Below, piece by piece: positions 47,201 through 57,431 of a DNA stretch of 64,000 bases. Every line of letters starts with the position of its first letter. The first letter of the stretch is position 1. Origin of the DNA: Nyssa sinensis (Eukaryota > Streptophyta > Magnoliopsida > Cornales > Nyssaceae); the NCBI GenBank assembly GCA_008638375.1, contig CM018052.1:27920045-27984044 (forward strand), written 5' to 3'. Under the pieces are notes generated by a model. The model was not told the DNA's origin. It saw only the letters and a list, made by a program, of their open reading frames with translations, and did no database searches. Both the position numbers and the translations under genes were made by a program.

Positions 47201-49939
47201 TGGGTGGTTCACGAGTTAAGTATATTTGTAACAAGTTAGGTGCATATGATATATGCTCCAACTTGAGGGGAGTGTTAAGGGTATTTGTGATATTTGTGTT
47301 AAGGTTGTTAAGGGTATTTGTGTCAATATGTTTGTGAACATTTTAGTATAAATATTCAAAAGATCCAGCCCTGGTGTTAAGCTCTCTGATTTACTTCTCT
47401 TTTCACTCTTAACAATAATTATTCCCCCCCTTTCCCCTTCTAATACTGTTCGAGAATATCTGTTCCCCCCTTGTAATACAGTTCGGCCTTGTTCAGACGA
47501 CAGGATAAGAAGACGGGATTAGATAAGATATAATTGGACCAGATAGGATAAGATATAAAATCTTGTGGAATATTGAATATGCCAATCCAGTATTTGGAAT
47601 TGACCCGGATAAAAGACCTGGATATGTTGTTATATCATAATCGTGTGTATGGGTGCCTACCGGATATAAGGTTCGGATAAAACTATTTTTTATTTCCTTG
47701 TGTATTACTTTTATCAATGTCTTCAAAAATAATTTTTTTGAAAGGCATTTAATTTTTTTTTTTAAATATATACATACAAGTTATCTAAAATTAAAATTTT
47801 ATTCACAAATTAATTGCAAAATCTATTAACTATAATCACAATATTTTAGAATGTGATTGTGTAAACATCATTCACAATATAACAATCTTTCACTTTCGGG
47901 GCGACTCAAAAAAAAAACATGGTCTATATTGCTAAGAATCATCCAAATCAATAATTACATGCATGTGTATATATATATTGCCACAAATATATATGATTTA
48001 TAAGAGTGGCAATATATATATATATTTATTTATATAATAGTCCATTTCTACATATGAAAATTACATTAAAATATCTAGAACATATCCAAAAAAAAATGAA
48101 CAATGAAAAAAAGAAAAATCTGATTTTTTAAACTTGACTTTTTGACGTCTTCGTCTCTCTATATTGCACATTGTCAATTTTTTTTTGTTGATAATGTGGC
48201 ATATTTTTATTCTAATGAGATGAGATAACTCAAATCCCTCCCAGTAGAAGTTATATCTCTCCCGGATGGGATATAAATGGTTCATGGGATGTAGATATTT
48301 AATTCAATTGAAGACATCAAATATGGGATAGGGTAACATTTATCCTATCCAACCTTCTTATCCCGTCGTCCAAACGTGGCCTTTGAGAATATCAGTAAGC
48401 CTTTTATTTTCTCAGAAAGATCCTCGGTGGGGCTTGAACCTGGACCTACAACCTGGGTATTTCCTCCAGGCTTCAGGATATCCCTTGGGCTATAAAGCCC
48501 TGCGGTAAAATTTGTTAATACATAATTCTTCAATTAGAGAAATTCCATAGGTTTCATGTGAATTTTCTTACCACTCTTCTACCATAGTTTTCTCTTCTTT
48601 TTCTGTATCATCATTCGCTGACTATAATTATAGAAACTCTCATGCCTAGGGTCAATAGTTTTAATGGCATCCAGTATCTTATTGACTAACTTCTGCAGGT
48701 AAGGTGGGATGATATAGAGGCTAATCGACATCACAGGGTTTCTCCATGGGAGATCGAACCATCTGGTTCAGTTTCTGGATCCAGCAGCTTGGTGGTTCCT
48801 GGTACAAAGAGGACCAGGGTTGGTTTACCTTCGATAAAACCAGATTTTCCTGTTCCTAGAGGTCCTTTAATGCCTATGAAATGTTCTGTCATAAATTGTT
48901 TCTATTCATCACCATTTATGAATATTAAGTTCTCTATACTTCTCATCTTTCAGATGGGACAGGAGTGTCAGACTTTGGGGAATCTTTAAGGTTCCAGAAG
49001 GTCTTGCAAGGTCAAGAAATTTTAGGTTTTAATACTCCTTATGATGGTATTGAGGCTCGGAATCATCATCCATTGGAAATAAGGAGGTGCTTTCCTGGTT
49101 CAAATGGTTCCAGGAGTTCTGCAATGGGAAATGGTGTCAGAAGCCTGCTTGGAAATTCTGATATTTCCTATGAAAGCATAGGATTTGGCGAATCTTTCCG
49201 ATTTGATAAGGTCTTGCAAGATCAAGAAACATTTTCAAACTCGTCATATGGAAGAGCCCCAGCTACTAACCAGGTACAGGAAAACAGTGGCCGAGGAATT
49301 ACTGATGGTGTTCGAGCACCGAGCTCTGGAAATGGATGGTCTGCCATGATGCAGGGTTATAGTACTTACGTGCGCCCATCTGCACCAATGATACAAGCAT
49401 CATCACCTTCTTCTGTGTTAATGTTTCAACAAACAAGCACTTCAACTCCCAACTTTCATGCAATTTATGGTGTCAATAATCAGGAGCATGAGATTAGCAG
49501 CCGGACTTCAATTAATATGTCTGAAACATGTGGTGGGAAGATCACATCATCCTCACCTTGTGAGTATAGCTCTAAGAGGGAAGGTAGACAAAGCATCAAT
49601 TCTGTTGGTCTTGTGAAAGAGCATAATCAACCGGGTATTGCACATCCTACTTTTGGAACTCCACCATCATACAGGGGCAATCAAGATTTAGCTTCCTCGT
49701 GTAAAAACAGCTGCAGACTCTTTGGTTTTTCCTTGACTGAGGCAAGACATGCCATAAATAAGGAGGACTATCCTTCTCATGTGACATCTCCATATAATTC
49801 TGAGGCTTCTTTTCTGTCCCGTGGTGAGGAGCTGTTGCATCCAAAGCCTCCTCTGGTGACCAAGGTAGTAGGAAGCAGTTGTACCAAAGTAAATGACTTC
49901 TATGCTGTAAGGGATAGGCTTCTTGATATTGCATTGTAG
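35444..49939 (+). CDS. ARF3: Auxin response factor 3 (ETTIN-type), ten coding exons
   Basis: Nuclear transcription factor that binds auxin response elements and controls organ polarity and gynoecium patterning. My exon model: 35444-35743, 36081-36137, 36468-36647, 36808-36892, 37042-37132, 37211-37375, 42848-42967, 43038-43113, 48699-48861, 48954-49939. All junctions are GT/AG, and the exons join in frame to 740 codons plus TAG. The start MMCGLIDLN has two adjacent ATGs; the second matches the usual family start. A Ser-rich tract (residues 24-47) precedes [11 protein letters not shown]. The B3 DNA-binding domain spans about 150-255 ([21 protein letters not shown]...[21 protein letters not shown]), and the auxin-response middle domain about 280-358. 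There is no PB1 domain: the protein ends LLDIAL, as in ETTIN. Two tasiR-ARF sites lie in exon 10. Introns 6 and 8 are about 5.5 kb because of insertions. Confidence 0.95.
39330..39356. repeat. Poly-C run of 27 bases in ARF3 intron 6
   Basis: An uninterrupted C homopolymer within an otherwise AT-rich intron. The frames crossing it are not genes. The exact length may be affected by sequencing error. Confidence 0.9.
39734..39843 (+). pseudogene. Organellar 23S rRNA fragment inserted in ARF3 intron 6
   Basis: About 110 bp read ATTGGAGACAGTTTCTATGG, CGTAGGCCTCCCAAAAGGTA, ACGGAGG, AAAGGTTTCCTC, GAGATT and CTCGAGT, then a CAAAGGCA motif. This is the order of a conserved segment in the 3' half of large-subunit rRNA. 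The wording fits plastid 23S best, with mitochondrial 26S as the alternative. Several substitutions show it is an old nuclear copy, not a working gene. The base composition stands out against the intron. Confidence 0.72.
40693..40716. repeat. Copy 1 of a 24-bp direct repeat in intron 6
   Basis: GCCAAAATATGGTTTAAATT followed by ACCC recurs at 42046-42070 as GCCAAAATATGGTTTCGAAT followed by TACCC, 1.35 kb away. It may mark the ends of an old insertion or duplication. Confidence 0.6.
40827..41096 (+). mobile_element. Very short 5'-truncated LINE with poly-A tail in ARF3 intron 6
   Basis: It encodes the last residues of a plant LINE ORF2 ([19 protein letters not shown], to a stop at 41008), a short 3' UTR, and about 28 A at 41069-41096. 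A perfect 16-bp duplication, AAAGAACTCTTTCTTG, flanks it at 40811-40826 and 41097-41112. At about 270 bp it is extremely truncated. The perfect duplication and long A tail suggest a fairly young insertion. Confidence 0.9.
41244..41287. repeat. (GA)22 microsatellite in ARF3 intron 6
   Basis: Uninterrupted GA dinucleotides, followed directly by TTGTTGGGTTTC, a copia-like LTR start. Confidence 0.95.
41289..42549 (+). mobile_element. Remnant of a Ty1/copia element: two diverged LTR-like segments
   Basis: Segment 41289-41492 starts TGTTGGGTTTC after a GA-rich tract and contains ACCATGTAAATCCCTGTATC, TTGGTTGTGGTGTG and TGTCCACTTTCTTGG. Segment about 42390-42549 contains AACTATGTTAATCCTTTTG, TTCTTGGTTGTGTATGC and TGTCCACTTTCCTTAGG, ending GTGCACAAC. 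This word order is typical of the end of copia LTRs. No gag or pol was recognised between them. Boundaries are approximate. Confidence 0.45.
43685..43903 (+). mobile_element. tRNA-derived SINE in ARF3 intron 8
   Basis: The Pol III A box TGGCTTAGTGG and B box GGTTCGACTCC both fit consensus fully and lie about 45 bp apart. The element ends in a run of A. An imperfect 16-bp duplication, AATCAAGGTAGTGTTT at 43669-43684 and AATCAAGACAGTGTTT at 43904-43919 (two differences), flanks it. Confidence 0.9.
44037..44184 (+). repeat. Left LTR of the copia element
   Basis: It starts TGTTTAGGGTATATGTGATA and ends CACTCTTAACA, and aligns to 47273-47414 throughout. A short internal repeat GTGTTAAGGTTG/TAAGGGT is present in both LTRs. 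Confidence 0.88.
44185..44196 (+). other. Primer-binding site, initiator-Met tRNA type
   Basis: TGGTATCACAGC directly follows the LTR end. Plant copia elements typically carry TGGTATCAGAGC, complementary to the 3' end of initiator methionine tRNA. The one difference is G to C. Confidence 0.85.
44742..45187 (+). pseudogene. copia gag remnant
   Basis: An ATG at 44742 opens [20 protein letters not shown], the usual start of copia Gag, but soon meets a TGA near 44826. A second frame (44963-45187) carries [15 protein letters not shown] and [15 protein letters not shown], matching the middle of Gag. Stops and a frame change separate the two. Confidence 0.8.
45190..46440 (+). pseudogene. copia integrase tail and reverse transcriptase remnant
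   Basis: [17 protein letters not shown] near 45225-45272 is the integrase C-terminal signature. A Ser/Pro-rich linker follows, then RT from [10 protein letters not shown] (about 45745), [19 protein letters not shown] (about 46008-46065), VYMKQPPGF and the catalytic YVDD at 46287-46298, to LRYFLGIDV. Stops near 45855, 45975 and 46150 break it. The largest open piece (45121-45855) begins out of frame with Gag and is not a real start. Confidence 0.85.
46830..47337 (+). pseudogene. copia RNase H remnant
   Basis: [13 protein letters not shown] and [11 protein letters not shown], then a TGA, are followed by the downstream frame with [20 protein letters not shown] and [13 protein letters not shown] and the ending TKPLGG. 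These are the hallmarks of the copia RNase H C-terminal part just ahead of the polypurine tract. Confidence 0.85.
47273..47414 (+). repeat. Right LTR of the copia element
   Basis: It starts TGTTAAGGGTATTTGTGATA right after GAGGGGAG and ends CACTCTTAACA, a 142-bp partner of 44037-44184. Confidence 0.88.
47485..48381. mobile_element. MITE-like element with GGCC ends in ARF3 intron 8
   Basis: The left end GGCCTTGTTCAGACGACAGG, then ATAAGAAGACGGG, pairs with the right end, whose complement reads GGCCACGTTTGGACGACGGG, then ATAAGAAGGTTGG. About 900 bp, AT-rich and non-coding. It has secondary matches such as GGATAAGATAT near the left end and GGGATAGGGTAA near the right end. No target duplication was recognised. 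Confidence 0.7.
48395..48500 (-). mobile_element. tRNA-like SINE fragment, minus strand
   Basis: On the minus strand the A box TAGCCCAAGGG and the B box GGTTCAAGCCC fit Pol III consensus fully and are about 45 bp apart. A GAGAAAATAAAAGG tail follows. No clover-leaf tRNA or flanking duplication was found, so it is a short SINE or tRNA-derived remnant rather than a tRNA gene. It lies about 200 bp upstream of exon 9. Confidence 0.6.
48998..49018 (+). promoter_or_regulatory. tasiR-ARF (TAS3) target site 1 in ARF3 mRNA
   Basis: The 21-nt stretch begins AAGGTCTTGC and ends GGTCAAGAA, encoding VLQGQE within exon 10. It is the conserved complement of the TAS3 trans-acting siRNA that cuts ARF2/3/4 mRNAs in land plants. 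Confidence 0.92.
49208..49228 (+). promoter_or_regulatory. tasiR-ARF (TAS3) target site 2 in ARF3 mRNA
   Basis: The stretch begins AAGGTCTTGC and ends GATCAAGAA, encoding VLQDQE. It matches site 1 except for one G-to-A change, 210 nt downstream. Paired sites are typical of ARF3 and ARF4. Confidence 0.9.
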
Positions 49940-51598
49940 TGTACTGTTGTAAAATGTGAACTGCAGGGTTGCAAACGAGGCAGTGTTTGTAGACAGTTTT
50001 GATCTCCCGGAGGTTGTTGGCGTTTGATGATCTAATTTCTGAGTGGGAATGTTAATTTGATATTAAAGGGCTTTTGAATGGTGTAGGTAAGAGATGAAGA
50101 CTTGTTTACAAGGATCATGAGGATGATTTATTGCTTGTTAGAGATGATATATGGTAGTAAGTACCGGCCTTTTTAGTTTTGTTTATCAATATTTTTATGG
50201 TTTTGGAATGTCATGCATTTGAGCTACAGACTTCTTGTGGGTTCTAATTATGACCCCCGAACATGTCAGAGATTCTATGTAGCCTACGACTTAAATGTTC
50301 TTCTTTTATATAATCAGAGCACAAATGTCATGGTGGGATTTCCATGAACTATCTAACGCATTTGTTTAGAATACTCTGGACGGTATAAAAACCGGGTGTA
50401 ACAAGATGATCCATATTACTCCGAGTATCTTAGTTGTCAATTTCATAAACCTGTTAGGCGGGGCCTTTATTTTTTGGTGGGTTCAATAATGGTGGACTAC
50501 ACCTCCCCCCCTAGCCATACCGTCAGGCGGAGCAGCAAGTATTTATTTATTTATTTTTGTTGTGTGTGATTCCAATTCATTAGGAATGAATTTTTGTCCT
50601 TTTAGTTATTCAGCCCTTTTGGCTAAATTCTAATTAAAGTTTCTTGCCTTTGTTTTGCAGGGAGTTCAGCAATGTTATTCCAAATATTATATTTGTTAAT
50701 GAACATGTAATGGCGGAGGCTGAGGTTTCAAAAACAGGACCCCAGTGTTTGTTGGAACATATGCCTGGTACCACTGATATGTGCTAGCTTTTTTTTAAAA
50801 AAAAATTGTAATTTTTCTCTGTACACAACTTTGTTGTGATTTTAACTCCTTGAATGTGAAAAAAAAAAAAGAAAAGAATTGGAATTAGTTTTAACAGGTT
50901 CTTCATAATACCCCTAATATTTTTCTTGATTGATATCCTCAGTCTATTCAGAAAAGCACTTTTAAATCTACCCAATCTGGAAAAAGTTATGGTAGTCTGA
51001 TATATAAACTGTTCATTCCCTCTGCATGAAATTGTTCATGTTATGCTTACCTGCTGGATTCGGAAATTGGTGTTTTATTATTATTATTATTATTATTTTA
51101 TTACGCTTGATTCTCTTTTGGATAAGTTTTTTTTTTTGCTTGCAATGAGTTGTGGAGTGTGACTTGATGATCGTAAGATAAATAACTTTTAAATTCAAAG
51201 TCTGACATGGTTCTTTCATACTTGAGAAGACACTGTAATTGAAATTCAAGAACTAAATTTTCATGATAGTTTTGTGTCATCCAACTCATGTCAATCTTAT
51301 ACCTAAAAAATTCTGTTAGTTGGAATGATTTGATTTGGTCTCCTTCCTATTTTGAAATTATGAAACCTTAAACTGAACTACCAGAAACTAGAAATGTCTC
51401 TTTGATTGCTTTTCATTCACATGGTATTTTTCCATAGAGGTGTAACTTGCAAATCTGTGGTTTCTTTAAATGAGATTGTTTATATATTCTTGGTATCTAG
51501 AAGAAATAAAAACAAGTGAAGCAAAACTGTAATTTAGTGCTTTACTTGTTCCGAGTAGGAAGGCATAGAAGTGTCTTTCTTCTCTCATCAGGACTTCT
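49940..51598 (+). other. ARF3 3' UTR and downstream spacer
   Basis: The first several hundred bases after the TAG probably form the 3' UTR. I could not fix a polyadenylation site. A (TTA) repeat lies near 51075-51098. No further gene seen. Confidence 0.4.
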
Positions 51599-51612
51599 GC
51601 CCGTATGTTTTT

Positions 51613-51807
51613 TTTTGAAAAACTATGTTAAGAGCTTCGAGAACCCTTTGGGCTGATGGGGGGCTCGCATCTAGCTACCTCACTAACCTAACCCACCTTG
51701 CCCACAATAAAATGGGGGTTTCCTTGCCCCGGGCAAGAAATGAACCCTTGACCTTTCCTATGGAAGAGGGAAGGAAATACCACTAGTCTACATGGCCTAT
51801 GGTTTGC
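51613..51807 (-). mobile_element. tRNA-derived SINE, minus strand
   Basis: It is flanked by GCCCGTATGTTTT (51599-51611) and GCCCATATGTTTT (51808-51820), a 13-bp duplication with one difference. On the minus strand a degenerate A box (TAGACTAGTGG) and B box (GGGTTCATTTC) lie at the head, and the tail ends in A (T run at 51607-51616 on the + strand). Confidence 0.8.
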
Positions 51808-51821
51808 GCCCATATGTTTTT

Positions 51822-54800
51822 CCTTGGTAATTTCTACTAGTGTGATGGATGGTAATATTGGAAATTTTACTAGGGGTGATGTTTTTTCTTGATAATAATT
51901 CCTATTGTTGGTTGTCTTTCTCTATATCCCCTCAATTCTAATAATTTAGCTTAATCTCAAACAGAGTTATTAGAATTGCGTCAGCCATCAATGTGGTGAG
52001 AGAGATGGTTCAGGGATGAGTCTCAACAATCTTAGTTCGTAGGGCTGTTTAAGACAATTTAAAGCCTAAATTGGTAAAACATAACTCAAATGAGGTTTTT
52101 TTATTTAATATTAATATTATGAAACTCTAATAAATATAAACAAATGTTTTCAATGCTTTGGAGAAAATTGATGTGTTCTAATCTCGTGCCTTTTCATTAT
52201 ATTTATATGATAAAATAAGATTGAATTCAAACCCACTATATATATATATATACACTTCCATTTCTAATTGGGTAGGGGAAGGCCACATGCTCCAGCCCCT
52301 TGTAACATGTTGTAACTTTTTACCTAACTTTTCCTAAAAATGGGGACCAATTGGCATGCTTTTTCAACAAAAACTTGCCATTCCCACTTGAATAATAAGT
52401 AGTGATGATTGACTTGTCCATATGGTGGGTGTATTCTTTGTCACAAAAATCAAACATTTTATTCATTACATTCACACATTTAACGCGTATTGGTTGCGTT
52501 GACAGACAATTCCAGAGTCGACAACTCTCAATCCGTATCAAAATAAATATATCTTTAAAGTTTTTACTTTTACGTTTTCTGCAACTTTTCCCTAAACCTC
52601 GAAATTTTGATCATTCATATTGAAATAATTTCCCCCTTTGCTTGGATGCATCTTGCTTTTCATGTCCTGGGCCCCTCTTGATTCATGAATGTTTGAACCC
52701 AATACTGACTTTTCATGTCCTGGGCCCCTCTTGATTCATCGTAAAATAGTGGATGAATCAAGTTATTTATATTTATATTTATTGTCAATGAAATGTGTAT
52801 TATTGTAAGTTTATTAATTATTACTTTATAAGAATTTAACAACTCAACAAACTACAATAAATATTGAGATAAAATTAAAAAAAATAAAAAAAAATAATTG
52901 ATTTATAAAAAGTTTCAAAATTATTATTTACTTCAAGTTCTAACATATTATTACTAACTCATAAAGTCCTTTAACTATTCAAATTCAAAAATATTCTTTC
53001 AATTCAATCCCGTAAAATTTGAAAATAATTTTGAAATTTTTTACAAAATTTTAAAATTCAATAACTTGTAATTTATAAAATTATTTTTAATAAAATTTAT
53101 ATATTTAAATTTTAAACATCGAGTTTTATCAAATAAGATCCATATTTAATATGAGAATTTGAAGAAAAAAACTCGCTTCAGAATTGTAAATATTTGTCTA
53201 AGCGATCATAAAATTTAAAAAAAAAATTCTCAATTTTTATTAATTTTATTGAGTCACATGTTGGATTGTGAAAAAAGCTTTTGAGGTAGAACAAATGTAC
53301 AAAAAAAATATTTGAGGCACATTTATTCAAAATTCACCAGTTGTGAAAAATGTAAAATTTTACATAAAACCTACTTTGTCAATGGGCAATAACAAGCAAA
53401 ACACATTTTCGGGGCAAATGGAGAGAACAAGAAGCAGTAGAGAGGAATATAGAGAAAAAAACATATATCTATCTATCTATCTATATATATATATATATAT
53501 ATATATACCTAGAGAGAGAGAGAGATGGTGAGGGTCGGTGTTGAAGATGGTGAGAGTGAAGGTAATTTCTTTGGGGCTATTGAGATAGCTATTCTTCAGA
53601 CAAAAGGTGAGCAACACAAGGACGAGGACGAGGACGAGGACCACGACCACCAGTGATATGATTGATTTGAACCACTAGGCCATTCAAATTGAAGTAAAAG
53701 TAAATATTTGAACCTTGTTTTGAATTTACCTGTATTAGATCCAAGATGCAAACAACAGTTTGAATGTATTGCCCCTGTTGATGTACTAGATCTACAAGGC
53801 AAATGGCCAGGAAACAAATAATAATACTATTTCATTATATCCAGTATCTTAGCTTCATCATATCCAGTCATTGAGAAAAAGTGATGTAAAAAAGTGATAG
53901 TAGGCGGTTGAGCTTGGGAAATTTAATCAATCACAGGCGGTTGTTGTTCAAGGTGGCTAAGAGAATTGGAAAATAATTTAGTGGGACAGTAGTATGGTAC
54001 TATTTTTACTATTTTTTTTTTCAGAGAATGAAATAATATGGGATTGGGCATGTTTGAAAAATATGAATGTGGATCGGGTAAAATGATAAATTATATATAA
54101 GGATATTCCTATTATTTTGAAAAAAAAAATACTTCACAACTAACTGTACTTTAACTCAAAAGAAATTCATAATCAACTGTACTTTAATGCAAAAGTGAAA
54201 AGTGTTTGAATCATACTGTAATTTAATATCTTTTAAAGATATTTAAGTCTAATTAACTCTAACTTATATTATGTGTTTGTGTTGTTTATTTTTAAAAAGA
54301 TAAAAAAAAAAAGAAAAATTATTTTTACGTTGACGGTGTATAATGATTTGTTGATCAAATAACTTAATCAATGCACCTGATTCACATAAAAATCTTGATC
54401 AGATTTCAAATTGAGATTGAGTTAGACATGGGGGTTAAATTTAAGCAAAGATCGACATTATTTGATAAAATTAAAGCTGCAGATTTTGGTGTCCTCCTTC
54501 ATGTAGAGAGACAAAGAAGATGGTGTATTTTATATATTCTATGTACAGTATCGTGTATACAAAGAAAAGCAAAACAGAAGGCAAAAGACTAGTAAAGTAA
54601 TTGGCTATACAAGAAAACTCAAAAGAATAGAAAAGTAAGACTGAAGAACAGAAAAGGAAAGTAAGACTAGGATAATTGGCTAATACACGGCTGTTGTATA
54701 GCTGTTAACATTATTCACCTAATTCTTAGTTTTTTTTCTTGGTAAATTGTAAGAGATTGGCTGAAAAATCAATTATAATATTTCTCATCGAGGGAGGGAG

Positions 54801-55380
54801 ACACGAGAAGTTGGTTGGAATACAACTCATTAATGCTACTGTTAAAATTTCTTTCTTGGCCTTATTTCTAGTCTGCAACCACAACCGGTGCAACCAGAAA
54901 AGTCTATACCAAAATAATTTCATGACCTTTTTGATATTATTATGGTTGATTTTTTGATATTATTATGGTTGAAAATTTTTAATTTAGTAATTTTTATGAG
55001 GTTCTCAAAGTTCAGAGATTTTTTGGACTGGCATTCGTTTCACTCAAACCATGATGATTTTGGTGTATAAATAGATGTAAAATCAATTTTTGAGATGTTT
55101 GATTATATTTTTTAAAAATAGAGTTTTGCAATAGAGCGTACAAGTAAAATCATGATTCGAAGAAGCTGAAAAAGCTAGTTTCTTTAAATCCATTTGACTT
55201 TTTATAACTTTGACAAATGAATCTTCTATTCACACATTATTAAATATATACAATATAAAAGTTAAAAAAAAATAAATTAGAATCACTTTAATATAATTTT
55301 TATCAAATACCCAAATAATAAATTGATTATATATTTTTTTTAAATTCAGTATAAATTATAGTAATTTCTTTTGAGATTTA
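51822..55380. other. Intergenic DNA between ARF3 and MLO
   Basis: AT-rich with no recognised gene. It holds a 31-bp direct repeat (52656-52739), a TATC/TA microsatellite followed by a GA run (about 53465-53525) and a GGACGA repeat (about 53621-53640). The open frames are short and lack motifs. Confidence 0.5.
52656..52739. repeat. Perfect 31-bp direct repeat
   Basis: CTTTTCATGTCCTGGGCCCC, then TCTTGATTCAT, occurs at 52656-52686 and 52709-52739 with no differences, separated by 22 bp. The GC-rich core GGGCCCC is unusual here. Confidence 0.9.
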
Positions 55381-55800
55381 TGACAATTACACTGACTTCT
55401 TCTGAAGTTTCTGAAATTACACTAACCTCTCATACTTTACAAAATAATATATAAATACTTTCTTCCTGTCAATTTTTTTTTTTTTCAAAATGACGAAACT
55501 GGTCATTTTATTTATTTATTTTTATATTTTTCCAAGTTTAACAAATTTATTCTAACTTTTAAAAAGATTTTTTACTTTTTTTAAATAAACTTAAAATAAA
55601 TAAGTTATTTTTACTTTTTATAAAAGTAAATTTAAGATTTTTATCATTATTTATTTGAAAAATAAAAAAAAAATTGGTCTAGATTTTAAAAATTGAAAAA
55701 TGTATAAGAAAATGGTAGTTCTATCATTTTGAAAAAAAAAATAATTGGAGAAAGATATGTAATTATCATACACCTCATGGAAGATAGTATAATTTACCCT
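55381..55800. mobile_element. Third copy of the foldback MITE family
   Basis: The left part CAATTACACTGACTTCTTCT and GAAATTACACTAACCTCTC, plus the right part GGTAGTTCTATCATTTTGAA and AGTATAATTTACCC, match the ends and inner arms of 28573-29019. The copy is diverged. Confidence 0.6.
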
Positions 55801-55995
55801 TTAATTTATTATGTAATAATCAATTCTTTAAAATTTGTTTTCCAAAAATCTAAAAAAACTCCGACCCACGAAGCACAAGAACATGGCATTAACCTCACCA
55901 CAATTCCAGATTTTGTTCGGTTACAATCCATAGTCTGTACTCCGTACACCGACGGATTCGAGAGCTGGCTTCAATGGCACGTTTATAAATCTAAT

Positions 55996-56028
<33 letters not shown>

Positions 56029-57431
56029 TTATACAAAATATGTGTCTATTCATTATGCATATCTAATTTGGTATTTGTAATATATTAATAGATTGGTGGT
56101 AATAATATTTTAAATTAATAAAATTAACTTCTAGACAAAAATAAAACAGGACGGGATAAGATCAAGATGGAGTTCGTAAAAACGTGGAATCAAGATGAAG
56201 TTTGTAGAGACGAGTTGGATATGAGAATGTAAGACATAACTAAGTAGAGCGGGACAAAAAGAAAAAATATGTAACTTTTAAACACAACAGAAATGAAAGA
56301 GAAGTCTTTCAACTCAAACTCGCTTTATTATCATTCTTACTGTTTGATAGTCTCACGAGGATCATTACTATGGTAAAATATAAAACATCTTATTCATTTT
56401 GATTATGATTTATATATTTATATTTTCTTTTATTTTTTGTGATCGAAGAAACTGTATTTTGTATGATGTTATGCTAAGTTCCATTTGATAAATTTTCAAA
56501 GTATTTTTAATAAGTGAAAAACTAACAACTAAAATTTTTGTATTTTTTTAAATAATAGTGATAACCATCTTAAAAGTAATTTTAATTTTTTTATAAGTCT
56601 ATTAAAATTATTTTTTAAAAATTAAATAAATGTTAATTGAATAAATATGACATGTATAAATGAACTTTGTCGTTTGTTTGTTTTTTTTTATATATATTTT
56701 TTAAAATTTCTTAAATATACTATTTTAATTTAAGTTTTTGTCCTTATTTAGTTTAAAATTCTTCACATTTTACCCTCATTTTAAATTTAATTTGACTTTC
56801 AATGAGACTTTTATCCATGTTTTAGAATTTTTTTCGTATAACCTAAAATTTTTGGAGCATTTTTTTTTTCTTTTGTTAGATTTTTAGTCTAATATCATAT
56901 GCTTTTTTTATATACACAAAGAACATTATTAAATAAAAAATAAAAATAAAAATATTTTAAAATAATTTTTACCAAACAAATATTTTTACAAAAATCAATT
57001 ATTCGTAATAATTAATTCAAACATGTAGGACCACTATTTTTTTTTTCGTAAAAAAAGGGAAAAAAGAAAAAAAGAAAAGTTAGAAAACCATAGAGTGCCG
57101 CCTGAGGATAAATTCGTCATTTTTAAATTGCATTCACTTTCATGGGGCACACACACCGGCAGTTTAGCAGTGTTTGGCTGCTCCATTTCAAAATGACCTC
57201 TTTCTTTGTATTTTCGTTTACACGGCGTGGCCTCCGTACAAAGAAAGCGGACGCGTCAGACATGGCGCACTGAATCAGAAGCCAGGATATTTTTTTACTA
57301 ACATACGCTTCATGAACATTGACCCAAAAGAACATAATTTTAATACCATATATATATACATATATTGTTTCAGATAATCATAAACACAACATAACCCCAA
57401 GTTAATTGGACACCCCCAAATCTAGAGAGAA
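55801..57431. other. Intergenic DNA and MLO upstream region
   Basis: AT-rich with a TA microsatellite at about 56005-56030. A TATA-like stretch, CCATATATATATACATAT (about 57346-57363), lies about 70 bp ahead of the MLO ATG and could be its promoter. Confidence 0.4.

Larger units (their letters stand above)
44037..47414 (+). mobile_element. Ty1/copia retrotransposon, internally deleted, in ARF3 intron 8
   Basis: Short LTRs (148 and 142 bp) flank gag, integrase C-terminal, RT and RNase H remnants in copia order. The primer-binding site TGGTATCACAG follows the left LTR, and a polypurine AACTTGAGGGGAG precedes the right. The protease and most of integrase are missing between about 45187 and 45200. 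At 3.4 kb it is shorter than the usual 4.5-5 kb. The flanks AACAT and ATAAT do not match, so the target duplication is lost or the ends are misplaced. It lies in the same direction as ARF3 but is removed with the intron. Confidence 0.9.

Noticed and set aside
47449..48396. GAGAATATC(T/A)GT-like words on both sides of the GGCC MITE as a target duplication
   Set aside because: The left copy lies about 25 bp outside the inverted end, so it does not flank the element directly; probably chance.
49647..49934. 95-codon minus-strand frame opposite ARF3 exon 10
   Set aside because: It is a shadow of the real exon on the + strand.
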